From Streptomyces sp. GESEQ-4 (GTDB lineage: Bacteria; Actinomycetota; Actinomycetes; Streptomycetales; Streptomycetaceae), in the NCBI RefSeq assembly GCF_017948455.1, contig NZ_JAFFSU010000031.1:1-64000 (forward strand): 64,000 nucleotides of DNA, given 5' to 3'. The notes under the pieces were generated by a model, which saw nothing but the letters and a program-made list of their open reading frames with translations, did no database searches and was not told the DNA's origin. Positions 15,764-24,881 of the stretch are shown piece by piece (positions within the stretch are counted from its first letter, which is position 1; every line of letters starts with the position of its first letter). The position numbers were made by a program, and so were the translations under genes.

Positions 15764-16766
15764 ACTGACCTATGTCGCCAAGCGCACCGTCGAGTGGCGC
15801 GAGGCACCCGACCCGAAACTCCAGTCCGACGGGGAGGCGATCGTCGCACCGGTGGCCGCCACCTCCTGCGACGTGGACTCCTCCATCCTGGCCGGGCACG
15901 GTTTCATCGAGCCGCCCTTCGCCCTCGGCCACGAGTGTGTCGCCCGGGTCGTCGAAACCGGCGACGCCGTCACCGCCGTAGCCCCTGGTGACCTGGTCGT
16001 CGTCCCCTGGTCCATCAACTGCGGTACCTGCGAGCGCTGCCGGGCCGGGCTGACCGCGCACTGCACCGCAGTCCCCTACATGGCGATGTACGGCGCACCG
16101 ATCGGCGGCAGTTGGGGCGGGCTCTTCTCCGACCTGGTCCGCGTGCCCTACGCCGACGCCATGCTGGTCCCGCTACCGGCCGGGCTGGACCCGGTCGCCA
16201 TGGCGTCCGCCAGCGACAACTGGTCCCTGGCCTGGCGCCTGGTCGCCCCTCACCTCAAGGCCCGCCCCGGAGCACGCGTCCTGGTCGTCGCCCGCGGCAG
16301 CATCGGCCTCTACGTGTGCGACATCGCCCGCGCGCTCGGCGCCTCCGAGGTGCTCTACGTCGACCCCGACCCCGAACACCGCACCCTGGCTCGCGCGTTC
16401 GGAGCCGCCACCGCCGAAGCCCTGGAACCGATCCCCCAGGGCTACGACATCGCCGTCGAGGCCACCGGCCGCGTCGACCAGCTCGGCCTGGCCGTCAAGT
16501 CCCTGACTCCGGAGGGGATCTGCGAGTCGGCGGGCAACCATTTCCGCCCCGGCGAGCTGCCCCTGCTCGACATGTACCTCACCGGCGTCACCCTGCGCAT
16601 CGCCCGCGACAACGTACGCGCCCACATCCCCGACGCCCTCGAACTCGCCGCCTCTGGCAAGGTCGCCCCCGAGAAAGTCGTCTCCCACGTCATCGACTGG
16701 GAGGACCTGCCGACCGCGCTGCCGGAGAAGCACCTGAAGCCGGTCTTCGTCCGGGCAAATGACTGA
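15756..16766 (+). CDS. Zinc-type alcohol dehydrogenase (MDR superfamily)
   Basis: A 336-residue medium-chain dehydrogenase. The catalytic zinc ligands appear as SCD near residue 38 and GHE near residue 59, and the structural zinc loop is CGTCERCRAGLTAHC. The Rossmann turn reads VVARGSIGLYVCDIARALGA, slightly off the usual GxGxxG. It oxidises or reduces an alcohol/aldehyde with NAD(P). Its start and end each overlap a neighbour by 8 bp, making a tight tautomerase-dehydrogenase-thioesterase operon under the TetR operators. Confidence 0.87.
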   Translation: MRELTYVAKRTVEWREAPDPKLQSDGEAIVAPVAATSCDVDSSILAGHGFIEPPFALGHECVARVVETGDAVTAVAPGDLVVVPWSINCGTCERCRAGLTAHCTAVPYMAMYGAPIGGSWGGLFSDLVRVPYADAMLVPLPAGLDPVAMASASDNWSLAWRLVAPHLKARPGARVLVVARGSIGLYVCDIARALGASEVLYVDPDPEHRTLARAFGAATAEALEPIPQGYDIAVEATGRVDQLGLAVKSLTPEGICESAGNHFRPGELPLLDMYLTGVTLRIARDNVRAHIPDALELAASGKVAPEKVVSHVIDWEDLPTALPEKHLKPVFVRAND

Positions 16767-17517
16767 CCCCACCCATCCCGCACCCCACCAGCCCACCGCA
16801 CCGAGAAACCCGATGCACACTTCCCTCACCGACCCGTCACCCACTGGCTCTGCCACCGACCCCACGCGAGCGACAGCCGAGGAAGAGGAACTGGAAGACC
16901 AGAAAGCGGCCATCACCCGGCTCGGCTACGAACTGCGCGCGCTGGTGGAAGCCACCGTCCGCACCGCCGCCTCCTCGGACACCCTCCACCGCGTGGCGGA
17001 CGGCGTCCGTCACGTCACCGGCCAGTTGACGGGGCGCCGGCGCTCGCGGGCGGAGATCCCCGAGGTGGACGAGTTTCCCTCGGGCGCACGGATGTACAGC
17101 CCTGTCACCGGGGTCGGCAGCCCGCTGGCCCCACCCGTGCAGGTGACGCCCACCGCTGACGGACTGGTGGGTCACTGCACCCTCGGCATCGCCCACGAAG
17201 GCCCGCCCGGCTACGGCCACGGCGGCATGAGCGCCATGCTCCTGGACGAACTCATGGGCCGTGCCTGCGCAGCAGCCGGGATGCCGGGCCTGACCGTCTC
17301 CCTCCAGATGCGCTACCACCGCCCGGTCCCACTGGAAACACCCCTGCGGATCCTCGCCCGCGTCACCGGCACGGACGGCCGCAAGATCTTCGTGAGCGGG
17401 TCGATCACCACCCGGACAGACCCTGGCACGAACCTCGTCACGGCCGACGGAGTCTTTGTCGCTCCCGACCTCCACCGCGCTCGCACCCTGTTCCCGGCGC
17501 TGCAAGCCGAACGGTGA
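16759..17517 (+). CDS. PaaI-type hotdog-fold thioesterase
   Basis: A 252-residue protein with an extended charged N-terminus (about 100 residues) and a C-terminal hotdog domain. The motif GYGHGGMSAMLLDELMGRA carries the HGG and catalytic Asp/Glu position of acyl-CoA thioesterases. The ATG at 16759 overlaps the dehydrogenase gene; a second ATG at 16813 is possible. It would release a CoA-bound acid made by the same operon, an inference from context only. Confidence 0.75.
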   Translation: MTDPTHPAPHQPTAPRNPMHTSLTDPSPTGSATDPTRATAEEEELEDQKAAITRLGYELRALVEATVRTAASSDTLHRVADGVRHVTGQLTGRRRSRAEIPEVDEFPSGARMYSPVTGVGSPLAPPVQVTPTADGLVGHCTLGIAHEGPPGYGHGGMSAMLLDELMGRACAAAGMPGLTVSLQMRYHRPVPLETPLRILARVTGTDGRKIFVSGSITTRTDPGTNLVTADGVFVAPDLHRARTLFPALQAER

Positions 17518-17615
17518 CCAGCCGGGCGCATACCGCAGCCCGTCAGAAGTTGTTGGCAGAACGGATTCAGCACACATGCGGCCGGGAAACCCCGTGAACA
17601 CGTGAGAACTACGGA

Positions 17616-17642
17616 GGGGTGTTTTCCCAGGCCAGACACCCC
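17616..17642 (+). terminator. Terminator after the thioesterase operon
   Basis: Hairpin GGGGTGT / ACACCCC with a 13-base loop, about 100 bp after the stop codon. Confidence 0.45.
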
Positions 17643-17684
17643 ATGGACGACGTTTCCGCAGGTCACAGCCCCACCCAGGGAAAA

Positions 17685-17729
17685 CTCCTAAAGCGGGTGT
17701 CGCAGGTTCGAATCCTGCCGGGGGCACAG
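17685..17729 (+). repeat. Attachment-site copy 2 (tRNA-Arg 3' end)
   Basis: Identical over 45 bp to 11649-11693 but without the 5' half of a tRNA, so it is not a functional tRNA. The bases before it spell the codons E-N-S-stop, with the stop inside the repeat; the same E-N-S-stop precedes copy 3, suggesting both junctions came from related elements. Confidence 0.85.
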
Positions 17730-17735
17730 GGCTAA

Positions 17736-17772
17736 GGGCCAGTTCAGGGGCATGATCCCCTCGAACTGGCCC
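17736..17772. terminator. Bidirectional terminator between att copy 2 and the GH43 gene
   Basis: Long hairpin GGGCCAGTTC-A-GGGG / CCCC-TC-GAACTGGCCC around a 6-base loop, followed on the plus strand by TTTC. It also serves the minus-strand GH43 operon, which ends at 17821. Confidence 0.75.
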
Positions 17773-17820
17773 TTTCGCATGATCACGGTCTGTGTCGGCA
17801 CCAACGGACGCGGCCTCCAG

Positions 17821-19251
17821 TCAGTTCGTCACACGGAAGGTGGCGTCGCTGCGGGCCGTCGTGGTGGTGATCGGGTCGAGGCGGAGTTCGTAGGCGTAGT
17901 GGCGGATGTACCGGTCGGGGTGGCTGTACGACTGGAAGGACGACCATGTCGAGTCGGCGAGGCCGGTGACCTGGCGGAAGGTGGCGTCCGCGGCGAACCG
18001 GGTGGTGCCGTCGTTGTGGGCCAGCTGGAAGTCGAACCCTGAGTGCCGCAGGAAGTGGCCGGGGAAGTTGACCGACTCGAAGGAGACGGTGCCCGAGCCC
18101 GCCAGGCCGGGCCGCAGCCGGAACTGGGCGTCCGGGCCGGTGATGTTCTGGTCGATGCGCACGTCCATGTTGGTGTGCCGCACGTATCGGTCCTGGAAGT
18201 TGAACGACTGGAGCCGCTTGGCGGGGGTGTTGGCCCAGCGGGCGAGCACGCGGCTCTCCTCGGCGGCCGTCAGCTTCAGGATCGCACCGTGGCGCTTCTT
18301 CGTCCCGCCCAGGTTGTAGCTTCCCGAGGTCGGGAGCCGGTAGGTGCCGGTGGCGGACGGGTTGGTCGTCGTGACCGGCATGTAGCCGCGTCCGGAGGCG
18401 TACTGGTCGAGGTACAGGGTCCACTCGTTGCGGTCCCTGAACTTCATCCACATCGGGCCCTCGACCTGGGCGCCGGTCAGGCCGATGCCGGAGAGGTTGC
18501 CGAGGTTGGTCCACGTACCGAGGATCGAGTCGCTGCCTTCGAGCGTGATCTGGCCGTCGCCGGAGGCCCGTACGTAACGGAAGTCACCGACGCCGGACGG
18601 CACCTCGACGATCTGGGTGTCGATGATGTTCTGGGTGCCGGGGCGGTCGATGTAGAGCTGCGGGGTGGTGATGGTGCGGAAGTCGGTGGTGCGGGCGTAG
18701 TAGATGCGGTGCTTGAGCACGCCGTTGAGGGTGGCGTTGGTCGCCCAGTACAGGACGTAGTCGTTGGTGGCGGGGTTCCAGATCGCTTCCGGCGCCCATG
18801 CGTTGCGCCCGTCGGGGATCGCACTGGCGACGTTGAGCAGCCGCGGCTGCGACCAGGTGACCAGGTCCGTCGACTCCCACACCACGAGGTTGCGGCTGGC
18901 GTTGTTCACGGAGTCGTCCCACGACTGTCCGCAGCCGATGCACAGGTCGGTCGCGATGATCCAGTACTTGTCACCGCCGGGGGCTCTGACCAGTGCGGGG
19001 TCGCGTACACCACGGGTGCCCACCGTGGAGCGCAGGGTCATCCCGCCGCCGTTGAGGTCGGTCCAGTTGAGGCCGTCCGTGCTGTGCGAGAAGTAGATCT
19101 GCTGACCGGTCGACCCCTCCCCGATGAAGTGCGTCATCAGGTAGCCCGGGTCAGCGGCGGCCGCCCGCTCGGGTGCGGTCAGTGCTTGGCCTGTGAAGAG
19201 GAGGCAGGCGGTGAGCAATATCGCCGAAAGCCGGGAGAGAAGCGTGCGCAT
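17821..19251 (-). CDS. Secreted glycoside hydrolase family 43-like enzyme with CBM42 (AbfB) domain
   Basis: A 476-residue exported enzyme. A signal peptide (RLSAILLTACLLFTGQALTAPERAAAA) is followed by a five-bladed GH43-type domain with the acid residues in VRDPAL, WAPEAIW and the central AQVEGPMW. The last 150 residues match the arabinofuranose-binding AbfB/CBM42 module (FQDRYVRHTN, FPGHFLRHSG, HPDRYIRHYA). This points to arabinan or arabinoxylan side chains. The ATG at 19251 has GAGGAA at proper distance; the ATG two codons earlier overlaps it. It starts 10 bp after a sugar permease gene, making it the last gene of the transporter operon. Confidence 0.85.
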   Translation of the reverse strand: MRTLLSRLSAILLTACLLFTGQALTAPERAAAADPGYLMTHFIGEGSTGQQIYFSHSTDGLNWTDLNGGGMTLRSTVGTRGVRDPALVRAPGGDKYWIIATDLCIGCGQSWDDSVNNASRNLVVWESTDLVTWSQPRLLNVASAIPDGRNAWAPEAIWNPATNDYVLYWATNATLNGVLKHRIYYARTTDFRTITTPQLYIDRPGTQNIIDTQIVEVPSGVGDFRYVRASGDGQITLEGSDSILGTWTNLGNLSGIGLTGAQVEGPMWMKFRDRNEWTLYLDQYASGRGYMPVTTTNPSATGTYRLPTSGSYNLGGTKKRHGAILKLTAAEESRVLARWANTPAKRLQSFNFQDRYVRHTNMDVRIDQNITGPDAQFRLRPGLAGSGTVSFESVNFPGHFLRHSGFDFQLAHNDGTTRFAADATFRQVTGLADSTWSSFQSYSHPDRYIRHYAYELRLDPITTTTARSDATFRVTN

Positions 19252-19261
19252 GTGCATTTCC

Positions 19262-20287
19262 TCAGGTCTTCTGACGTGACGTCATGGTCCGCTGGATCAA
19301 GATGAAGGCGCACAGCAGCACACCGGTGGCGATCTTCGTCCACCAGGAGCTGAGCGTCCCCTCGAACGTGATGACGCTCTTGATCAGGCCGAGCACCAGC
19401 ACACCGAAGAGGGTGCCCAGCACATAACCGGAACCGCCGGTCAGCAGGGTGCCGCCGATGACCACGGCGGCGATGGCGTCGAGCTCCATGCCGACGGCGT
19501 GCAACGGGTCGCCCGACTGGATGTAGAGCATGAACAGCAGACCCGCCAGGGCCGAGCAGAAGCCGCTCACCGTGTACACGGCGATCTTCGTGCCGCCCAG
19601 CGGAAGGCCCATGAGCAGAGCCGACTGCTCGTTGCCGCCGATGGCGTACACACGGCGTCCGAAGCGGGTGTACTGGAGCACGTAGTAGGCGACACCGAGA
19701 ACGACCAGGGCCACGAGGGCGCCGATCGACAGTTCCCCCAGGCCGAGCGACACCCGCGTCTGGGCCAGGCTGCCCACCGAGGCGTCGCTGATGGAGATCG
19801 ACTCCTTGCTGATGACCAGGCACAGTCCGCGGAAGAGGAAGAGCCCGGCGAGCGTGACGATGAACGGCTGAATATCGAAGTTGTGGATCACATAGCCCAT
19901 CAGGAAACCGCCGAAGGCTCCGACGGCCAGTGCGAGGGGGACGACCAGGAGCAGCGGCAGTCCCTGACGTTCCACCAGCCACGCCGTGAACATGGTGGTG
20001 AAGCCGATCATGGAGCCCACGGACAGGTCGATGCCGCCGGACATGATGACGAAGGTGGCACCGACGGCCGCGACCAGCAGATAGCCGTTGTCGATGAACA
20101 GGTTGAGGAACACCTGGGGTTCGCCGAACCCGTAGTTCTGGTACCGGCTGAGGCCGCCGATATACATGGCGATGAAGAGGCCGGCCGTGACCAGGACAGG
20201 CAGACGCCTGTCGCCGAGCAGGCGCGCGCCACGGGAGACGGTGCTGCCGCTCGGAGCCGTCTTGGGGGTCTGGGTGGTCGCGCTCAT
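19262..20287 (-). CDS. Sugar ABC transporter permease (YjfF/RbsC type)
   Basis: A 341-residue permease with about nine membrane segments. It has the family signatures VIMSGGIDLSVGS and, near the end, AVVIGGTLLTGGSGYVLGT. It overlaps the preceding permease by 4 bp (ATGA). With the second permease it forms the channel of a ribose/galactofuranose-type importer. Confidence 0.88.
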   Translation of the reverse strand: MSATTQTPKTAPSGSTVSRGARLLGDRRLPVLVTAGLFIAMYIGGLSRYQNYGFGEPQVFLNLFIDNGYLLVAAVGATFVIMSGGIDLSVGSMIGFTTMFTAWLVERQGLPLLLVVPLALAVGAFGGFLMGYVIHNFDIQPFIVTLAGLFLFRGLCLVISKESISISDASVGSLAQTRVSLGLGELSIGALVALVVLGVAYYVLQYTRFGRRVYAIGGNEQSALLMGLPLGGTKIAVYTVSGFCSALAGLLFMLYIQSGDPLHAVGMELDAIAAVVIGGTLLTGGSGYVLGTLFGVLVLGLIKSVITFEGTLSSWWTKIATGVLLCAFILIQRTMTSRQKT

Positions 20288-21378
20288 CGCGACACCTCCG
20301 TCTTCGGGGCGGCGTCGACCGCCGGAGCGGGCTCCACCGGGGCGGCGTCCAGGCGCGGGCCCTTGGGGCCCTTGGCGCCGAAGATCTTGGCCCGGAACTT
20401 CGGGGACTGGAGCAGGCAGACGACGATGACGACGGCGGCCTTGAAGACCAGGTTGGTCTGGGTCGGCACGCCGATGGTGTAGATCGTGGTGGTCAGGGTC
20501 TGGATGACGAGGGCGCCGATCACCGTGCCGCCGATGGAGAACCGGCCACCGAGCAGCGAGGTGCCGCCGATCACCACGGCGAGGATCGCGTCGAGTTCGA
20601 TCCACAGACCGGCGTTGTTGCCGTCCGCGGCCGAGGTGTTGGAGCTGATCATCAGGCCCGCGATGCCCGCGCACAGCGCGCAGAACATGTAGACCATGAC
20701 CTTGATGCGCGTGGACCTGATGCCGACCAGGCGACTGGCCTCGGCGTTGCCGCCGACCGACTCGACGAGGAGGCCGAGAGCTGTGCGGCGGGTCAGGGCC
20801 ACCGTGATGGCCACGACCGCGGCGACCACGAAGATGGAGAAGGGCAGGGTCAGCCAGTAGCCGCCGCCGATCAGCTTGTACGGCTCGCTGTTGATGGTGA
20901 TGATCTGGCCGTCGGTGATCAGCTGGGCGACGCCTCGGCCCGCGACCATGATGATGAGGGTCGCGATGATGGGCTGAATGCCCATCCTGGCCACCAGGAA
21001 GCCGTTCCACAGACCGCAGACGACCGCGGCCACCAGCCCGATGCCCATCGCCAGGAACACCCCGGACAGGGCGCTCTGGTCGGTCTGGTCGCTGATGTAC
21101 GAACAGGTCAGGGCGCCGGTGATGGCGACCACGGCACCGACGGAGAGATCGATGCCGCCGGTGGCGATGACCAGGGTCATGCCGACCGCCACCAGGATCA
21201 GCGGTGAGCCGAACAGCACGATGGAGACGAGGCTGCCGTACAGGTGGCCGTCCGTCATCCTGATCGAGAAGAAGTCGGGTGTGAAGGGGACGTTGACGAG
21301 CAGCAGGGCGATCAGGACCGCGACCGGCCAGAACAGGTGGTGATGCGTCAGTCCTCGCCAGCGGGAGGTGGTGGTCAC
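20284..21378 (-). CDS. Sugar ABC transporter permease (YtfT/RbsC type)
   Basis: A 364-residue permease with VIATGGIDLSVGAVVAITG and AVVIGGTSLLGGRFSIGGT, the paired signatures of this family, plus a charged, alanine/proline-rich C-terminal tail. The GTG start overlaps the ATPase stop by 4 bp. Two different permease genes in one operon are typical of the YtfQRT-YjfF type rather than single-permease ribose systems. Confidence 0.88.
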   Translation of the reverse strand: MTTTSRWRGLTHHHLFWPVAVLIALLLVNVPFTPDFFSIRMTDGHLYGSLVSIVLFGSPLILVAVGMTLVIATGGIDLSVGAVVAITGALTCSYISDQTDQSALSGVFLAMGIGLVAAVVCGLWNGFLVARMGIQPIIATLIIMVAGRGVAQLITDGQIITINSEPYKLIGGGYWLTLPFSIFVVAAVVAITVALTRRTALGLLVESVGGNAEASRLVGIRSTRIKVMVYMFCALCAGIAGLMISSNTSAADGNNAGLWIELDAILAVVIGGTSLLGGRFSIGGTVIGALVIQTLTTTIYTIGVPTQTNLVFKAAVVIVVCLLQSPKFRAKIFGAKGPKGPRLDAAPVEPAPAVDAAPKTEVSR

Positions 21379-22913
21379 TGGTGTTCTCCGCTCGCGATGG
21401 TCTCGAGGATCTTGCTGGTGGTGATCTCCGGCCCGTTGGTCAGCCGCGCCACCAGCCGGCGGTCGCGCAGCACTCCGATGGTGTGGCTGAGCCGGAGCAC
21501 CTCCTCCAGTTCGGCCGCGATGTACAGCACCGACATGCCGTCCTCGGAGAGGGACACCACCAGTTTCTGGATCTCCGCCTTGGCGCCGACGTCAATGCCG
21601 CGCGTCGGCTCGTCCAGGATCAGCAGCTTCGGCTGGGTGATCAGCCAGCGGGCGAGCAGCACCTTCTGCTGGTTGCCGCCGCTGAGCCGGCCCACCCGGG
21701 CCTCCGGGTCGGCGGGGCGGATGTCCAGCGCCTTGATGTACTTGGCGACGAGTTCGTCGCGCTGGGCGGCCGGGATGGGCCGGGTCCAGCCGCGGGCCGC
21801 CTGGAGGGCGAGGATGATGTTCTCGCGCACCGTCAGATCGGGGACGAGGCCCTCGGTCTTGCGGTTCTCCGAGCAGAACGCGACACCCGCGCCGATCGCG
21901 TCGTTCGGGGCGCTCATCGAGACCTGCTTGCCGCCGATGGTCACCTTGCCGCTGTCGGGCTGGTCGGCACCGAACAGGAGCCGGGCAAGCTCCGTGCGAC
22001 CCGAGCCGAGCAGGCCGGCGAGCCCGATCACCTCGCCCTTCTTGATCTCCAGGTCGAAGGGGGCGATGCCGCCCGTCCTGCCAAGGCCGTCCGCCTTGAC
22101 CAGCGTCTCGCCGACGTCGGAGCGCAGCTGGTGCTCGTGGAGCTCCTCCAGCTGGTCCAGGGCCTTGCCGATCATCAGCTCGATCAGCCCGACCTGGTCG
22201 AGGTCACGGACCATGTGCTCGCCGACGAGGGTGCCGTTGCGCAGGACGGTCATGCGGTCGCAGATCTCGTAGATCTGGTCGAGGAAGTGCGACACGAACA
22301 GGATCGCGACGCCCTCGTCCCTCAACTGCCGCATCAGACGGAACAGTTCGAGAACCTCGTCGCGGTCCAGGCTGGAGGTGGGCTCGTCCAGGACCAGCAC
22401 CTTGGTGCCGGATCCCTCGCCGTCGCTGTCGCCGGTGCCCACCGACCGTACGATCGCGACCAGTTGCTGCACGGCCAGCGGGTACGAGGACAGCGGCGCG
22501 GCGACGTCGATGTCGAGTCCGAGCCGGTCGACCAGCTCCGCCGCCTCCTTGCGCATGCGCTTCCACTGGATGCGGCCGGCGCGGGTGGGTTCGCGTCCGA
22601 TGAAGATGTTCTCCGCCACCGACAGGTTGGGGCAGAGGTTGACCTCCTGGTAGACCGTGCTGATGCCGGCCTGCTGTGCCTGCAGCGGGCTGCCGAACCG
22701 TACGGACTCGCCGTCCAGGGTGACCGTGCCGCCGTCCAGGGAGTAGACGCCCGTCAGCACCTTGATGAGAGTGGACTTCCCCGCACCGTTCTCGCCCATC
22801 AGGGCGTGGATCTCGCCGGGGAAGAGCCGGAAGTCGACGCCCGACAGAGCCCGTACCCCCGGAAACTCTTTGACTATGCCCGTCATCTCCAGGACGGGCT
22901 GCGGCTCTGCCAT
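21375..22913 (-). CDS. Sugar ABC transporter ATP-binding protein (two ABC domains)
   Basis: A 512-residue double ATPase of the RbsA/MglA/YtfR type. Domain 1 has an intact Walker A at residues 40-48 (GENGAGKST) and Walker B LVLDEPT, with a degenerate signature (SYPLAVQQ). Domain 2 has a degenerate Walker A without Lys (GLLGSGRTE) but an intact LSGGNQQK and LLILDEPT. This asymmetry is normal for the family. A strong stem-loop separates it from the upstream binding-protein gene. Confidence 0.92.
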   Translation of the reverse strand: MAEPQPVLEMTGIVKEFPGVRALSGVDFRLFPGEIHALMGENGAGKSTLIKVLTGVYSLDGGTVTLDGESVRFGSPLQAQQAGISTVYQEVNLCPNLSVAENIFIGREPTRAGRIQWKRMRKEAAELVDRLGLDIDVAAPLSSYPLAVQQLVAIVRSVGTGDSDGEGSGTKVLVLDEPTSSLDRDEVLELFRLMRQLRDEGVAILFVSHFLDQIYEICDRMTVLRNGTLVGEHMVRDLDQVGLIELMIGKALDQLEELHEHQLRSDVGETLVKADGLGRTGGIAPFDLEIKKGEVIGLAGLLGSGRTELARLLFGADQPDSGKVTIGGKQVSMSAPNDAIGAGVAFCSENRKTEGLVPDLTVRENIILALQAARGWTRPIPAAQRDELVAKYIKALDIRPADPEARVGRLSGGNQQKVLLARWLITQPKLLILDEPTRGIDVGAKAEIQKLVVSLSEDGMSVLYIAAELEEVLRLSHTIGVLRDRRLVARLTNGPEITTSKILETIASGEHQ

Positions 22914-22944
22914 GGCAGCGCTCCTCGTGAAATGGTCCAGGTCC

Positions 22945-22993
22945 GCGGGGAGCCTCCCGGCCGAGGGATGTCGGCCGGCCGGAGGCTCCCCGC
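22945..22993 (-). other. Intra-operon stem-loop between binding protein and ATPase genes
   Basis: A perfect 13-bp stem (GCGGGGAGCCTCC / GGAGGCTCCCCGC) with a further inner CGGCCGA/TCGGCCG pairing in the 96-bp gap. Such structures downstream of binding-protein genes usually stabilise the upstream message and reduce read-through, giving more binding protein than transporter. Confidence 0.7.
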
Positions 22994-23009
22994 TGGTGGG
23001 GACGGGCGG

Positions 23010-24014
23010 TCAGTACTTGCGGGTGGGGAGCGCGTCCTTGGCCTGGTCCTGCATGAAGTCGCTCTCCTTGGTCTTGATCCAGCGTTCGACCGTCTCGCCG
23101 TCCTTGACCTTCTTCACGACCTCCATCAGCTGAGGGCCGAGCAGCGGGTTGCACTCGACGATGGCGTTGATCTTGCCCTCGGACATGGCCACGAAGCCGT
23201 CCTTCACGCCGTCGATCGTGACGATCAGGATGTCCTTGCCGGGCTTCTTGCCGGCCGCCTCGATGGCCTGGATGGCGCCGATGCCCATGTCGTCGTTGTG
23301 CGCGAAGAGCACGTTGATGTCCGGGTTGGACTGGAGGAAGGCGGCCATGACCTGCTTGCCGCCGGCGCGTGTGAAGTCACCGGTCTGGCTGACGACGATC
23401 TTCCAGTCGTCCTTGTGCTCGGCCTCCATGACCTCCTTGAAGCCCTTGGCGCGCTCGATCGCGGGGGCGGCGCCGGTGGTGCCTTCCAGCTGGGCGATCT
23501 TCACGGCGCCCTTGTGGCCTGCCTTCTCCAGGACCTTCTCCAGGATCTTGGCGGCGCGCCGGCCCTCGTCGGTGAAGTCGGAGCCGACCAGGGTCACGTA
23601 CAGGGACTCGTCGGAGGTCTCGACGGAGCGGTCGGTGAGGACCACCGGGATCTTCGCGGCCTTGGCCTCCTGGAGCACCGCGTCCCAACCCGTGACGACC
23701 ACCGGCGAGAAGGCGATGACGTCGACCTTCTGCGCGATGTAGTTGCGGATCGCGGAGATCTGGTTCTCCTGCTTCTGCTGGGCGTCGGAGAACTTGAGGT
23801 TGTAACTCGCCTCCTTCGCGGCCGACTTCACCGAGTCGCTGTTGGCGGTGCGCCAGCCGCTCTCCGAGCCGACCTGGGAGAAGCCGAGGGTGATCGCCTT
23901 GCTGCCGCTGCCGGCGGAGGCGGCAGCTTTGCCGTCCTCCTTGGCGCAGGCCGCGAGTCCGGTCGCAGCCGCCACACCGACCGCCGCAGTGAGGAAGTTC
24001 CTTCTGCTGAGCAT
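23010..24014 (-). CDS. Sugar-binding lipoprotein of an ABC importer (YtfQ/RbsB type)
   Basis: A 334-residue binding protein. The start is MLSRRNFLTAAVGVAAATG followed by the lipobox LAAC, so it has a twin-arginine-like signal and a lipid anchor. The mature part shows the pentose/hexose-binding pattern FSQVGSESGWRTANSDS, VDVIAFSPVVVTGWD, LFAHNDDMGIGAIQA and TIDGVKDGF, closest to galactofuranose-type YtfQ. The ATG at 24014 follows AAGGAG. It is the first gene of the importer-GH43 operon; with an arabinofuranose-binding enzyme at the end, an arabinose-containing sugar is the likely cargo. Confidence 0.88.
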   Translation of the reverse strand: MLSRRNFLTAAVGVAAATGLAACAKEDGKAAASAGSGSKAITLGFSQVGSESGWRTANSDSVKSAAKEASYNLKFSDAQQKQENQISAIRNYIAQKVDVIAFSPVVVTGWDAVLQEAKAAKIPVVLTDRSVETSDESLYVTLVGSDFTDEGRRAAKILEKVLEKAGHKGAVKIAQLEGTTGAAPAIERAKGFKEVMEAEHKDDWKIVVSQTGDFTRAGGKQVMAAFLQSNPDINVLFAHNDDMGIGAIQAIEAAGKKPGKDILIVTIDGVKDGFVAMSEGKINAIVECNPLLGPQLMEVVKKVKDGETVERWIKTKESDFMQDQAKDALPTRKY

Positions 24015-24121
24015 GCTTGATCTCCTTCGTTGGGCCGGCCCGGGGATTGGACTCGGTTGCTGCGGCTTCTGACGTTCCGTCGGAAACCGTGGAAGTGATG
24101 TGGTTCTGAGGACCGACCAAC

Positions 24122-24137
24122 GTTCGAAATATTGAAC
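24122..24137. promoter_or_regulatory. Candidate operator of the sugar importer operon
   Basis: GTTCGAAATATTGAAC, an imperfect palindrome (6 of 8 positions per arm) in an AT-rich patch about 110 bp upstream of the binding-protein gene. It could be bound by a LacI- or DeoR-type regulator not found in the window. Confidence 0.4.
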
Positions 24138-24139
24138 AT

Positions 24140-24740
24140 GCGTGGCGCGTGCCGTCAGAGGGTGGTCAGGGCGGGGTGAGGCCGGGAGCGGCCGGATGCA
24201 GGCGGTGGGGGGTGGAGGGCCGGCGATGTGCTCGGTGCCGGAGGAGCGGATCGGTGGGCAGGGCGGGATCAGGGTGGGGTCAGCGAAGTGGTCGCGGCGA
24301 TGACGTCGTCCGACCGGCGCGGGCGATGAGCCCGGGCTCAAAGACGACCGGAGGTGCTCCGGTCAGGCCGCGCCGTCGTTCCACCTCGACGGCTCCAGGA
24401 GCAGGGTGCGGCTCCACTCCGCCACCGCGAAGAGGTCCTGGCGGACCACACTCGGCGGCGTCGCAGGGCGTCCGGGCGCTCACCTCGCCGGCTTCCGCAA
24501 CAAGAAGCGCCGTCTAATCGTTGGCCGCGACCTGCCAGGGACGTACCGCTGTGCGCCGGATGTGCCACGGCCGTACCCCCTCAAGTGGTCAGTGATGCGG
24601 AGGTCATATGAGCGCCCTCAGTCCCCCCTGGTCAAGAGGTTGCGCGAGAAGCGGGCCATTACGGTTGCGTAACGCGGGGCAGCGAGCGAGGCGGACGGCC
24701 TGCCGGTCGCCCGGCGCGAGGCGCCTTCTTCGGCAGAGAT
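24140..24740. other. Gap with possible regulator remnant
   Basis: No intact gene. On the minus strand near 24,280-24,480 a frame reads VEVERRRGL, then PPVVFEPGLIARAGRTTS before a stop, reminiscent of the last residues of LacI-family sugar regulators (VVFEPELVVRxST). No helix-turn-helix is present, so at best it is a fragment. Confidence 0.3.
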
Positions 24741-24741
24741 G

Positions 24742-24770
24742 TTGACGCTCGGCAGGGATGGCCATACTTT
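24742..24770 (+). promoter_or_regulatory. Orphan vegetative-type promoter
   Basis: TTGACG and TACTTT 17 bp apart, about 110 bp before a 54-codon frame; no established gene follows. Confidence 0.4.
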
Positions 24771-24881
24771 CAATCTCTGAACGAAGTCTCGAACTCCGTG
24801 CGAAATACCGGACGGTCGGCCCGCCGACGGTCCCTCCTTGCACGCTGGTCCGGGTCGGAGCCGCGAAATGAGGACACCATC

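Noticed and set aside
16837..17727. Minus-strand frame starting MPPAGFEPATPALG
   Set aside because: This peptide arises from translating the tRNA-Arg attachment sequence backwards; the rest is antisense to the thioesterase gene. The same artefact occurs at the third attachment copy (minus-strand frame through 25,130-25,180).
21381..24020. 879-codon plus-strand frame across the sugar importer genes
   Set aside because: Antisense shadow of two clearly real ABC-transporter genes; composition is atypical and no motif is recognised.
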